Positions 1 through 6,454 of a stretch of 40,266 nucleotides of DNA are shown here, in pieces. Origin of the DNA: an uncultured Lachnospiraceae bacterium (GTDB taxonomy: Bacteria; Bacillota; Clostridia; Lachnospirales; Lachnospiraceae); the NCBI GenBank assembly GCA_947626285.1, contig CANQRR010000031.1, forward strand, positions 1-40,266, written 5' to 3'. Within the stretch, counting starts at the first letter, position 1. The number at the start of each line of letters is the position of its first letter. The position numbers and the translations under genes are program-made. The notes under the pieces are model-generated. The model had not been told where the DNA came from and ran no database searches. It saw only the letters and a program-made list of their open reading frames with translations.

Positions 1-182
1 TTCTCATACCTATTTTTCCGTCGTTATTTTTCGCTGCCTTCTTTCATTTTCCTCTTGACTTTTTATTTGCAGACTGTTTTTCTAAATCTTAGTGTAAACA
101 TTTTTGGGGCGCGGCGGAAGAAATAAAAGCCGCCCTTGCCGCAACAAAAGTATTGCGGTACAATAGAGCAGGAGGTGGGTTT
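1..182. other. Left-edge intergenic region
   Basis: AT-rich leader before the LysR gene. I see no gene here. The only clear element is the ribosome binding site GGAGGTGG just before the ATG at 183. No convincing promoter hexamer pair stands out. Confidence 0.5.
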
Positions 183-1088
183 ATGAACCGAAAGCAGCTG
201 GAATACTTTATGGCAGTCTACCGCAGCCGCAACATTCAGGCGGCAGCGGACAGTCTCTATATCAGCCATCAGGGGCTCAGCCGGGTGATCCGCTCTCTGG
301 AGAAGGAGCTGGGCCAGGCGCTGTTCATCCGCTCCAACCGGGGCCTGGAGTCCACGGATTTTGCCGCCGCCCTGGTGCCCCATGTGCGGACGCTTTTGGA
401 CACCTATGAGCGCATCTCCGGGGTGCGTACTTTGGCGGGGCAGAAGAAGGCCGTGGTCACGGTCTATGCCATGGACCATGTGCTGGGCGCCCTGGGCGCG
501 GACTTCGTGCTGGCCTTCCATGAGAAGTACCCGGACATCACGCTGAGCGTGACGGACACCACCGACAGCGCCGCGGCGGAGGCCCTGGCCGCCGGCCGGG
601 CGGATTTCGCCATCACTGCCGGCCCTGTGGACAACACCCGCTTTCACGCCCAGGAGCTGTTCTACTCCCACTACTGCTGCCGCATCCACAGGGACCATCC
701 CCTGGCGAAAAAAGAAAAGCTCCTGCCCGAAGATTTTGAGGGGCAGAAGCTGATCGGCAAGGGCCGGGAGTACGCCTGTTTTCGCAAGAACATCGACCAT
801 CTGCTGTTGGGGCAGGACATCCGGGTGGACATCCCGCTGGAGACCTCCGACGAGGAGCTGACGGAGGAACTGGTGGAGCGCGGGCTGGCCATCGCCGTGA
901 CCTATGGCTTTTCGGCCCGGGACCACTGCGGGGAGAACACCGTCCTTCGCACACTGAGGGACCCGGGCTTCGGGCAGAGCATCGTTCTGGCGGAGCGGCT
1001 GGACAATCTGCCCACCAAGGCCGGACGGCAGTTCAAGAGCTTTCTGCTCCAATGGATAGAGGCGCACAAGCCAGAGGAAACTGCATAG
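183..1088 (+). CDS. LysR-family transcriptional regulator
   Basis: A 301-residue one-component regulator. The first ~60 residues form the LysR winged helix-turn-helix (RKQLEYFMAVYRSRNIQAAA, then SQ-type recognition helix ending LSRVIRSLEKELG). Residues ~90-295 look like the periplasmic-binding-protein-like LysR effector domain. Length is normal for the family. I chose the ATG at 183 over an in-frame ATG at 153 because GGAGGTGG lies 5-12 bases upstream of it and the protein then begins directly with the HTH. It ends 5 bp before the stop codon of the convergent MATE gene, so the two 3' ends are packed with no room for a separate terminator. LysR proteins usually control a neighbouring or divergent gene; the likely target would lie left of the window and is not visible. 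Ligand unknown. Confidence 0.9.
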   Translation: MNRKQLEYFMAVYRSRNIQAAADSLYISHQGLSRVIRSLEKELGQALFIRSNRGLESTDFAAALVPHVRTLLDTYERISGVRTLAGQKKAVVTVYAMDHVLGALGADFVLAFHEKYPDITLSVTDTTDSAAAEALAAGRADFAITAGPVDNTRFHAQELFYSHYCCRIHRDHPLAKKEKLLPEDFEGQKLIGKGREYACFRKNIDHLLLGQDIRVDIPLETSDEELTEELVERGLAIAVTYGFSARDHCGENTVLRTLRDPGFGQSIVLAERLDNLPTKAGRQFKSFLLQWIEAHKPEETA

Positions 1089-1093
1089 GTTTT

Positions 1094-2428
1094 TTAGCAT
1101 TTTCTCCCGCCGTCGGAGGACTCGTTTTTGAGTTTGCGTAAGTAGAGCAAGGCTGCCGCGGCCACAAGGAGATCCGCCGCGGCGAAAGCGGCCCAGATCC
1201 CCACCGCGCCAAAAGCCAGCGGAAGCAGGATCAGCAGCGCGCAGTTTACGAGCAGCCCTCGCATGACGGCAATGACCGCCGCGGGCCTTGCCCTCATAAT
1301 GGACTGCAAATACGCGCACAGGAAGGTGCTGATACCAAGGGGCAGGAAGGAAAGCGCATAGATCCTGAAGATCGCCGGCGCGATCGCGGCGACCTCCGGC
1401 GTTGCCTTGATAAACAGGGCGGTGATCGGCCCAGGGAACAGAATACAGATCGCAGTGACTGCCGTCCCGATGCACAGGTTTGCCCGGATACCAAGCCGGT
1501 AAGCGCTCCAATACCGCTCGGGCTTTCCCGCTCCGTAACCGCTGGAGGCTATCGGCTGCACGGCCTGTCCTGCCCCCGTATACACATAGTTGAGCAGGGC
1601 CCTTATCGTGCTGAGCATCCCGTAAACGGCCAGCGCCGCGGTATCCGCATATTTCATAATCTGGTTGTTGACAACAAAGGTCGTGGCGATCACCGCGAGA
1701 GGCGAAAAGGCTGTACCGAATCCGTTCGTCACGGTTTTCAGAAAAGCGGCCGTCCATTTATGGGGCAGCACAAAGCGGTAGGAGCTGCGCTTGCTCAGCA
1801 CATAACCGCCCATGACAACAAGCTGGATCAAACTTCCCAGCACCGTTGCCAGGGCAGCGCCGAACATCCCCATGTGAAGGGGAAACACGAAGAACCAGTC
1901 CCCAAAAATATTCAGCGCGGCTCCGGCGACGGCGGCGGTCAAAACAAGATCCGGCGCCCCGTCCACATTTAAGAAGGCAGGTAGGCAGGCGATCAGCACG
2001 AAGCTTGGCAGCGCGGCGACGATCATCCCACCGTACTCCTTGACATAGGGCAGCAGCGCGTCGTCCGCGCCGAACAGGCGGTACAAGGGGTCTTGGAAAA
2101 GCAGCAGAAGGACCCACGCGATCAGCGCTCCCAGCAACACAAGCAGGATCGAGCCGGTAAAACAGGCGTTCGCTTTTTCCGGCTGGCTGCTTCCTTTTGC
2201 CTTGCCGTAAAGGATGGAGCCGCCAGTTCCGCACAGGATACCGATAAAGTCCGCGATCGTGAAGATCGGCAGGAACACCGCGCAGGCCGCCGTACCGTCG
2301 GGGCCTACGCCCTGTCCGATGGCGATCGTATCCACAAAGCTGTATGCGGCGACAACGGCCGCTCCGCCAACGGAGGGTATCAGCAGCTTGTAAAACAGGC
2401 TCCTCACATTCTCATGGATCAGGTCCAA
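1094..2428 (-). CDS. MATE-family multidrug/Na+ efflux transporter
   Basis: About 444 residues of almost continuous hydrophobic helices, consistent with the 12-helix MATE fold in the inner membrane. Early motifs such as KLLIPSVGGAAVVAAYSFVD and IAIGQGVGPDGTAA are typical of MATE repeat 1, and a second repeat begins near GFGTAFSPLAV. Family members export cationic drugs or metabolites using Na+ or H+ gradients. I place the start at a TTG at 2428: GGGAGG sits about 10 bases upstream and the protein then starts LDLIHENVRS, as MATE proteins do. An upstream ATG at 2518 would add 30 residues unlike the family. It lies 94 bp downstream of the CooC-like gene on the same strand and may share its control by the divergent TetR regulator. 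Confidence 0.88.
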   Translation of the reverse strand: MDLIHENVRSLFYKLLIPSVGGAAVVAAYSFVDTIAIGQGVGPDGTAACAVFLPIFTIADFIGILCGTGGSILYGKAKGSSQPEKANACFTGSILLVLLGALIAWVLLLLFQDPLYRLFGADDALLPYVKEYGGMIVAALPSFVLIACLPAFLNVDGAPDLVLTAAVAGAALNIFGDWFFVFPLHMGMFGAALATVLGSLIQLVVMGGYVLSKRSSYRFVLPHKWTAAFLKTVTNGFGTAFSPLAVIATTFVVNNQIMKYADTAALAVYGMLSTIRALLNYVYTGAGQAVQPIASSGYGAGKPERYWSAYRLGIRANLCIGTAVTAICILFPGPITALFIKATPEVAAIAPAIFRIYALSFLPLGISTFLCAYLQSIMRARPAAVIAVMRGLLVNCALLILLPLAFGAVGIWAAFAAADLLVAAAALLYLRKLKNESSDGGRKC

Positions 2429-2472
2429 GTTTGCTGTCCTCCCCTTTTTCCAATACAGAAAGCTGTGAGAAA

Positions 2473-2490
2473 TATCCCCCCTGGGGGCTT
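2473..2490. promoter_or_regulatory. C5-N-G5 palindrome upstream of MATE gene
   Basis: TATCCCCCCTGGGGGCTT, a near-perfect palindrome 45 bp before the MATE start. A nearly identical 18-mer lies upstream of the CooC-like gene at 3377-3394. Two copies in front of two co-oriented genes beside a TetR regulator suggest a shared operator. This is inference. Confidence 0.5.
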
Positions 2491-2522
2491 GTGCCGCAGG
2501 CCCGGCGGAGGGTATCATGAAA

Positions 2523-3296
2523 TCAGGCCGCCAGGGAACGCGCCAGCTGCGCGATCTCCGGGCTGTGCTGGGTCAACTCCTGGCCGGTCAGCCCGGCCAA
2601 GCCCAGTTCAGGCGAGTAGGGCAGCTTGCAGAGGATCTGGCCGTTTTTGCTCACAGTGTCCGTCATGGTCTGCTCGTTTTCCGGTGTGATCTTGTTGAGG
2701 CAGTAATATACGGGCTTCTGGATGCTGCCGCACAGCTCCGCCACCTTGGCGCTGAGCCGCAGAGACTCAAAGGAGGGCTCCACCACCATCAGCACCGCGT
2801 CCACGCCTTTGTCCGTGCCTCTGCCGAAATGCTCGATCCCCGCCTCCATATCCAGCAGGATCACATCGTCCGGCCCCATAGTCAGGTGGCAGATGAACTG
2901 CTCGATGATGCTGTTCATGGTGCAAGCGCAGCCCTCGTTGGCTTTGTGGATCTTGCCGGCGGACAGGAGTTTGATCCCGTCTTTTTCCGCGAAAAAGTCC
3001 GCAGGGATGTCCTTCAGGCCAAAGTCCTTGGCAAAGAACTTTTTGGCCAGCGCGTCCAGCTTCATAGAGTCCAGGATGCCGCTGGTCATCATGGTCTTGA
3101 AGGCCTTGTCCTTCCCGCCGAAAAACTCTGTAAAATCTCTGGGCAGCTCCACGCCCAGCTGCCGGTGCAGGCCGTAGTTGGATTCGTCCAGATCCACGAT
3201 CAGGACGTTTTTCCCCATATTGGCCAGTTCCTTGGCCAACAGACTGGTGACGGTGCTCTTGCCGCAGCCGCCCTTTCCGCATACTGTGATCTTCAT
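2523..3296 (-). CDS. CooC/NifH-type ATP-binding protein (metallocentre-insertion ATPase-like)
   Basis: A 257-residue cytosolic P-loop ATPase of the MinD/NifH/CooC class. The deviant Walker A with signature lysine is KGGCGKST at residues ~7-14, followed by VLIVDLDESNYGLHRQLG (switch I region), VILLDMEAG (Walker B region) and a CooC-like C-terminus. CooC proteins help insert nickel into carbon monoxide dehydrogenase; relatives serve other metalloenzymes. The ATG at 3296 is set by CCTCCT (AGGAGG on the coding strand) at 3305-3310. No CODH or other obvious client enzyme is in the window; the neighbours are a MATE exporter downstream and a divergent TetR regulator, so the substrate is open. Assignment to the ATPase class is firm; the CooC role is tentative. 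Confidence 0.8.
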   Translation of the reverse strand: MKITVCGKGGCGKSTVTSLLAKELANMGKNVLIVDLDESNYGLHRQLGVELPRDFTEFFGGKDKAFKTMMTSGILDSMKLDALAKKFFAKDFGLKDIPADFFAEKDGIKLLSAGKIHKANEGCACTMNSIIEQFICHLTMGPDDVILLDMEAGIEHFGRGTDKGVDAVLMVVEPSFESLRLSAKVAELCGSIQKPVYYCLNKITPENEQTMTDTVSKNGQILCKLPYSPELGLAGLTGQELTQHSPEIAQLARSLAA

Positions 3297-3376
3297 TTTC
3301 GCATCCTCCTGTTTCGCCGGGCTTGGATGCCCGGCGCGATCTGGGCACAGAATAGCAGCTTCAGTCAAGTTCTGTA

Positions 3377-3394
3377 AGCCCCCCAGGGGGATAC
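3377..3394. promoter_or_regulatory. C5-N-G5 palindrome in cooC-like/TetR divergent region
   Basis: AAGCCCCCCAGGGGGATA, the near reverse complement of the 18-mer at 2473-2490. It lies 80 bp upstream of the CooC-like start and about 90 bp upstream of the TetR start, where a TetR operator would be expected. Function inferred only. Confidence 0.5.
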
Positions 3395-3418
3395 ATTCCT
3401 GGCCATTATTAAAAAAAG

Positions 3419-3466
3419 CCGTCTGTTTCTGAACACATTCTTGAAAAATGTGCAGAAACGACGGCA
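3419..3466. promoter_or_regulatory. Long interrupted inverted repeat in TetR leader
   Basis: The left arm GCCGTC-t-GTTTCTG-aa-CACATT matches the right arm AATGTG-CAGAAAC-GACGGC with only three unpaired bases and a loop of about seven. It ends 19 bp before the TetR start codon. It could be an operator for the regulator or a leader hairpin; there is no T-run after it, so a simple terminator is unlikely. Confidence 0.6.
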
Positions 3467-3485
3467 GTCGATCGGAGGCTCTTTT

Positions 3486-4055
3486 ATGGATGGAACACAA
3501 AGCAAAAAGACGGACCGGCGCAGCTTATACTCTCAGGCGGTCATCAAGAACGCGCTGCTGAAGCTGCTGGGAGAAAAGGATCACAGAGACATCACCGTCT
3601 CGGACCTGTGCAGGGCGGCGGAGATCAACCGGGGGACCTTTTATCTGCATTACGGCAACATCGGCCAGGTGCTGGACGCGCTTTTTGACGACGCTCTCGG
3701 CAGCCTGCACGGTGTTCTGGAGCAGGTGGGCATCCCTGCCGCCGGGGAGGACAAATGCGCCTACCCGCTCTGCCATTTCCTGCGGGAGAACAAAAAATAC
3801 CGGGCCCTGTTCTTCTCCGACTCTCTCCACAGCCAGGTGATCCGGCGGCTCACGCAGGCCGGAGAGGATAGCTTTGTCAGGCGGCTCCAGGCATCTTCTC
3901 AAGCTTCCCCGGAGATCCTGCGTACCCTGTTCTTTTTTCAGATCAACGGCTGCCTGGCCGTCTGTAAAAACGGCCTTTCCCGCTCCGATGAACAGTGGAG
4001 CAAGATTCAGTGCAGCCTGGACGGTTTCTTAAAACGCGGCTTTGACGGGCTGTGA
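3486..4055 (+). CDS. TetR/AcrR-family transcriptional regulator
   Basis: A 189-residue dimeric repressor-type protein. Residues ~12-60 give the TetR HTH: SQAVIKNALLKLLGEKDHRD, then ITVSDLCRAAEINRGTFYLHYGN, which closely follows the family pattern. The remainder is the helical ligand-binding part; TetR_C-like features near FLRENKKYRALFF are as in regulators of multidrug exporters. The start is the ATG at 3486, 8 bp after CGGAGG. It is divergent from the CooC-like ATPase and the MATE exporter, with palindromes at 3377-3394 and 3419-3466 between, so it probably represses itself and that pair. Ligand unknown. Confidence 0.9.
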   Translation: MDGTQSKKTDRRSLYSQAVIKNALLKLLGEKDHRDITVSDLCRAAEINRGTFYLHYGNIGQVLDALFDDALGSLHGVLEQVGIPAAGEDKCAYPLCHFLRENKKYRALFFSDSLHSQVIRRLTQAGEDSFVRRLQASSQASPEILRTLFFFQINGCLAVCKNGLSRSDEQWSKIQCSLDGFLKRGFDGL

Positions 4056-4099
4056 GCGGCGGGCGGCGGTTTCAATGAATGAGATCGGCAAACGGGAAG

Positions 4100-4465
4100 T
4101 TATTCAACAGTATAGCCTGCATTCGCAAGCGTTTCCATGGCTTTGTCAAAATTACTCGCTTTAACAAGAATATAATCTGTATTGAAGCTTGAAATCGCAA
4201 ATATGGCAATTCCATTTTCAGCAAGAATGCTTGCAATTTTCGATAATACTCCGATAAGAGAGAAGTCAAGAACTCCCTGAATGCGGAATCCTTTCCATCC
4301 GTCATCACGGGCAATTGTTTTTTCTGGTGTGTCCTCCGTTTTGCAGACGAGGGAGAGTTCTTCGTCCGTCTTAGCGACAAAATTGAATTCATGTTCCAAA
4401 TCAATATTCTCTGCACTCGCCACTTGACATACTGTGAAATCATATAGCAGCTTTTTTATTTTCAT
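4100..4465 (-). CDS. ACT-domain protein
   Basis: A 121-residue cytosolic protein. The C-terminal half (FRIQGVLDFSLIGVLSKIAS, then ILAENGIAIFAISSFNTDYILVK) is a clear ACT-type beta-alpha-beta ligand-binding fold of the kind paired with aspartate kinases (ACT_7-like). These small stand-alone proteins probably bind an amino acid, but no substrate can be read. The start at 4465 has GGAG 9-12 bases upstream, and its ATG overlaps the stop of a 32-codon open stretch that follows the TIGR04076 gene, so it may be co-transcribed with that gene. Confidence 0.85.
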   Translation of the reverse strand: MKIKKLLYDFTVCQVASAENIDLEHEFNFVAKTDEELSLVCKTEDTPEKTIARDDGWKGFRIQGVLDFSLIGVLSKIASILAENGIAIFAISSFNTDYILVKASNFDKAMETLANAGYTVE

Positions 4466-4560
4466 TTCACTCTTCTCCGCAAATTATAAACTGCCTCCGT
4501 AAATCCCGAGTTGTATAACTCCCAGACATTTTTCCAAATGGGCACCGTTTCTTTGCCGAA
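4462..4560 (-). pseudogene. In-frame 32-codon extension after the TIGR04076 stop codon
   Basis: Directly after the TGA stop of the TIGR04076 gene the same frame stays open for 32 codons (begins FGKETVPIWKNVWELYNSGF) and ends at a TGA overlapping the ATG of the ACT gene. The composition is protein-like (many W, Y, N, R). It may be the remnant of a longer C-terminus cut by a nonsense change, or the tail of a lost gene. I do not recognise the peptide. Confidence 0.35.
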
Positions 4561-4971
4561 TCAGCCCGTGTAGGCATTTTCCGCTGAATTGCTGAAATTC
4601 TGCTTTTCCAGCCAGGCCTGCTCTTCCTCATTCTCCGGGATGTCGATCCGTTCGATCTTAAACACCACAGGTCTCGTGCCGTCGTTGCAGCAAGCAATCA
4701 TCATCCGGTCGTCATTCGTCCAGCCCTTCATGATCGAGCCACCCTGAAGGGCTGTATAAACATAGCGGCTCACGGCATCCCAGGCCTCGCCGCAGAATTT
4801 TCCGTTCATCAGATGGTAAAAATCGTCCTGCTGGGGCGTACGTTTCAGCAAAAAGGTATCGCCCTCCTTGAAAAACGGACACGGGCCGGACTTCGGATCG
4901 GCCAGGTATTTTTCCTGGAGCTCCGGAAAACATTTCGTCTCCAGCACCGTGATCTTGCATTCATGCTTCAT
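4561..4971 (-). CDS. TIGR04076-family protein
   Basis: A 136-residue protein of the TIGR04076 family: KITVLETKCFPELQEKYLAD, a GPCPFFKEGDTF segment, GKFCGEAWDAVSRYVYTALQ, and a C-terminal MIACCNDGTRPVVFKIERI block. These conserved Cys-containing blocks are typical. The family is widespread in anaerobes, cytosolic and of unknown function; the cysteines could bind metal. The start at 4971 follows AGGGAGGTC on the coding strand. Downstream are an in-frame extension and the ACT-domain gene, in one likely transcript. Confidence 0.85.
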   Translation of the reverse strand: MKHECKITVLETKCFPELQEKYLADPKSGPCPFFKEGDTFLLKRTPQQDDFYHLMNGKFCGEAWDAVSRYVYTALQGGSIMKGWTNDDRMMIACCNDGTRPVVFKIERIDIPENEEEQAWLEKQNFSNSAENAYTG

Positions 4972-4993
4972 AATAGACCTCCCTTGAGTTTTC

Positions 4994-5027
4994 GAAAAGA
5001 GCCGGAACCTTCCTCATCGGCTCCGGC
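4994..5027 (-). terminator. Rho-independent terminator after the His-rich protein gene
   Basis: On the minus strand, GAGCCG and CGGCTC form a stem (an alternative GCCGGA/TCCGGC register also pairs), followed by TTTTCG. It lies 60 bp after the stop of the gene ending at 5087. Confidence 0.6.
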
Positions 5028-5086
5028 AAAACCGTCTCTGTTCTTTGAAGAAGCCGCGAAAATTTGCGACAGCTGCCCAAATCGTA

Positions 5087-5680
5087 TCAAAGCCCTCCGT
5101 TGCCGCCGAATTCGCAGCCGTAGTTGTGGTGATGTCCGTAATACCAGCGGCCGTAGCGGTAGCCGTAATGGGGCGGGCAGTGGGCGCAGTCCCCGTCGCA
5201 GCGGCCGCTGTGCGCTTTCTTTTTGCCGCCCAGAACTGCGTCCGCCACGAAGAATCCCGCCAAAAAGCCCAAGAGTCCGGAGGATTTTTGAGGCGGTTCC
5301 TGCGCGGGCATCGCCTCTCCAGGTAAGAGGTAATCCACACGGTTTTCCCGCGCCAGAGTGCGGATCTGTTCGTCGTTCAGAAAGTCATACAGACAATCCA
5401 GGTCATTCTCCGTATAGGGTGTGGAGTTGAGCCGGGCCAGTTCCGGGACAAAGTCCGGCGGCACCATGTTGCTCAGTTCGATGATCTGTTCCGGGGTGAA
5501 CCGTGTGCCGGCGTGACCGGCTTTCCGCAGCAGCCGGGCCACGATCTTCGCATCGGAAAATTCAGCGGCGATCTCCACGATCTCCTCCGCCAGTCCAAAG
5601 TCTGTCAGCCCGGACAAACGGCTGATCTGTGTGCTCTCCGCCCAGTCGTAGAACCGGTCATAGTATTCCTCCCAGGTCAT
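5087..5680 (-). CDS. Hypothetical protein with His/Tyr/Gly/Cys-rich C-terminus
   Basis: A 197-residue protein of unknown function. Residues ~1-125 look like a soluble helical domain (MTWEEYYDRFYDWAESTQIS at the start). A short hydrophobic stretch, GLLGFLAGFFVADAVLGG, follows and could be a membrane anchor. The tail is unusual: CDGDCAHCPPHYGYRYGRWY and then GHHHNYGCEFGGNGG, dense in His, Tyr, Gly and Cys, suggesting metal binding. The start at 5680 is set by AGGAGGGGG about 7 bases upstream; a longer in-frame start at 5731 lacks such a site. No operon partner is visible on the same strand within 100 bp upstream. Confidence 0.75.
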   Translation of the reverse strand: MTWEEYYDRFYDWAESTQISRLSGLTDFGLAEEIVEIAAEFSDAKIVARLLRKAGHAGTRFTPEQIIELSNMVPPDFVPELARLNSTPYTENDLDCLYDFLNDEQIRTLARENRVDYLLPGEAMPAQEPPQKSSGLLGFLAGFFVADAVLGGKKKAHSGRCDGDCAHCPPHYGYRYGRWYYGHHHNYGCEFGGNGGL

Positions 5681-5745
5681 AGAACCCCCTCCTATCGCCT
5701 TGATTTTACTGCTTTTCCCGATGAAAATCAATCAGCCTTTACACC

Positions 5746-5775
5746 GCCTAAAGCCGGCATTTGACAGAACAGGGA
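5746..5775 (+). repeat. 30-bp dispersed repeat, copy 1
   Basis: GCCTAAAGCC...TTTGACAGAA...GGGA. It matches 29251-29280 at 26 of 30 positions. In the other copy TTGACA is the -35 box of a consensus promoter; here no -10 follows. It directly precedes the integrase remnant. Confidence 0.6.
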
Positions 5776-5779
5776 CCCG

Positions 5780-6002
5780 CTGGACCCGGCCACGGTCCGC
5801 TCCTACTACCGGACCCTCTCCTCCATCCTGGAGAGGGCCGTCAAATGGCGGGCTCCGATCATCTCCGATCTGCTCTCCAGCCTGCGCCGGGCGGAGCTGC
5901 TGGGCCTCCGCGGAGGCCAGGGCCGCGCAGGTGATGGATCGGTTCCAGGACAACATTCACCCCAAAATCACCCCAAAACTCAAAAAAGAGGCGACCTCAT
6001 AG
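5780..6002 (+). pseudogene. Tyrosine integrase remnant
   Basis: Frame 1 encodes LDPATVRSYYRTLSSILERA-VKW, the typical SAM-like DNA-binding segment of phage/ICE integrases, then after a short gap RRAELLGLRG, the region around the first catalytic arginine of the C-terminal domain. The next piece, ARAAQVMDRFQDNIHPKITP, continues in another frame to a stop at 6000-6002 and resembles an integrase C-terminus. Most of the catalytic domain is therefore deleted and the frame shifted. It lies just before a terminator and a tRNA-Thr 3' fragment, the normal place for an integrase gene, so it marks a decayed integrated element. Confidence 0.75.
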
Positions 6003-6011
6003 AAATAGCAA

Positions 6012-6044
6012 AAGCCCGGAATCCTTGAAATTCCGGGCTTTTTT
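6012..6044 (+). terminator. Rho-independent terminator after integrase remnant
   Basis: The perfect 11-bp stem AAGCCCGGAAT / ATTCCGGGCTT has a 7-base loop and is followed by TTTT. Confidence 0.85.
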
Positions 6045-6047
6045 GGC

Positions 6048-6092
6048 TGGAGCTGCTGGGCAGATTCGAACTGCCGACCTCATCCTTACCAA
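6048..6092 (-). other. tRNA-Thr(GGT) 3' fragment, candidate attachment site
   Basis: On the minus strand this reads as the 3' half of a tRNA: anticodon loop TTGGTAA (anticodon GGT, Thr), the 3' anticodon stem GGATG, the variable loop, the T arm GGCAG-TTCGAAT-CTGCC and the acceptor end AGCAGCTCCA. The 5' half is absent; identity to a tRNA stops just 5' of the anticodon loop. A 3' tRNA piece next to an integrase remnant is the signature of a tyrosine-recombinase att core. Confidence 0.8.
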
Positions 6093-6383
6093 ACCGAAAA
6101 AGCCGTTGATACGTAATTTTATCTGATGCTGCCTAATGTTGAAAAGTCTTAGAGCCGCAAGGCTTTCCGGCGTTTTCACATTCACCCCTGTGTTGCCCTG
6201 TATTGGCCTGTATTGGCCTATTTGTTGGAAAATTTTGTTGGAAAAGGCAGTTGAAGAAATTTTTCCAACAGTATCCCGTAGGTAGGCGCACGCAGGATGA
6301 GGTCGACAAAAAGAGGTTGGGCTGGGTTCACACGCACTTTTAATGCTTCTGGAGGAGAAAACAGTGCCTTGACGAAAGTGGTT

Positions 6384-6429
6384 TTATAGTTTATATTATA
6401 GTTCAAGCGGGCAAAATTATAGTTCAAGC
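6384..6429. promoter_or_regulatory. Three TTATAGTT repeats upstream of HATPase/STAS regulator
   Basis: TTATAGTT occurs at 6384-6391, 6396-6403 and 6417-6424. The last two are extended to the 14-mer ATTATAGTTCAAGC, repeated exactly 21 bp apart (two helical turns). They end 25 bp before the start codon and probably form an operator overlapping the promoter, possibly autoregulatory. Confidence 0.55.
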
Positions 6430-6454
6430 AAGGCCCAGTTCAGGAGGTATAGCA

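Noticed and set aside
63-1757. 564-codon open frame on the minus strand across the LysR gene and part of the MATE gene
   Set aside because: It runs antisense to two clearly recognised genes and has an Arg/Gly-rich, low-identity composition typical of GC-rich shadow frames.
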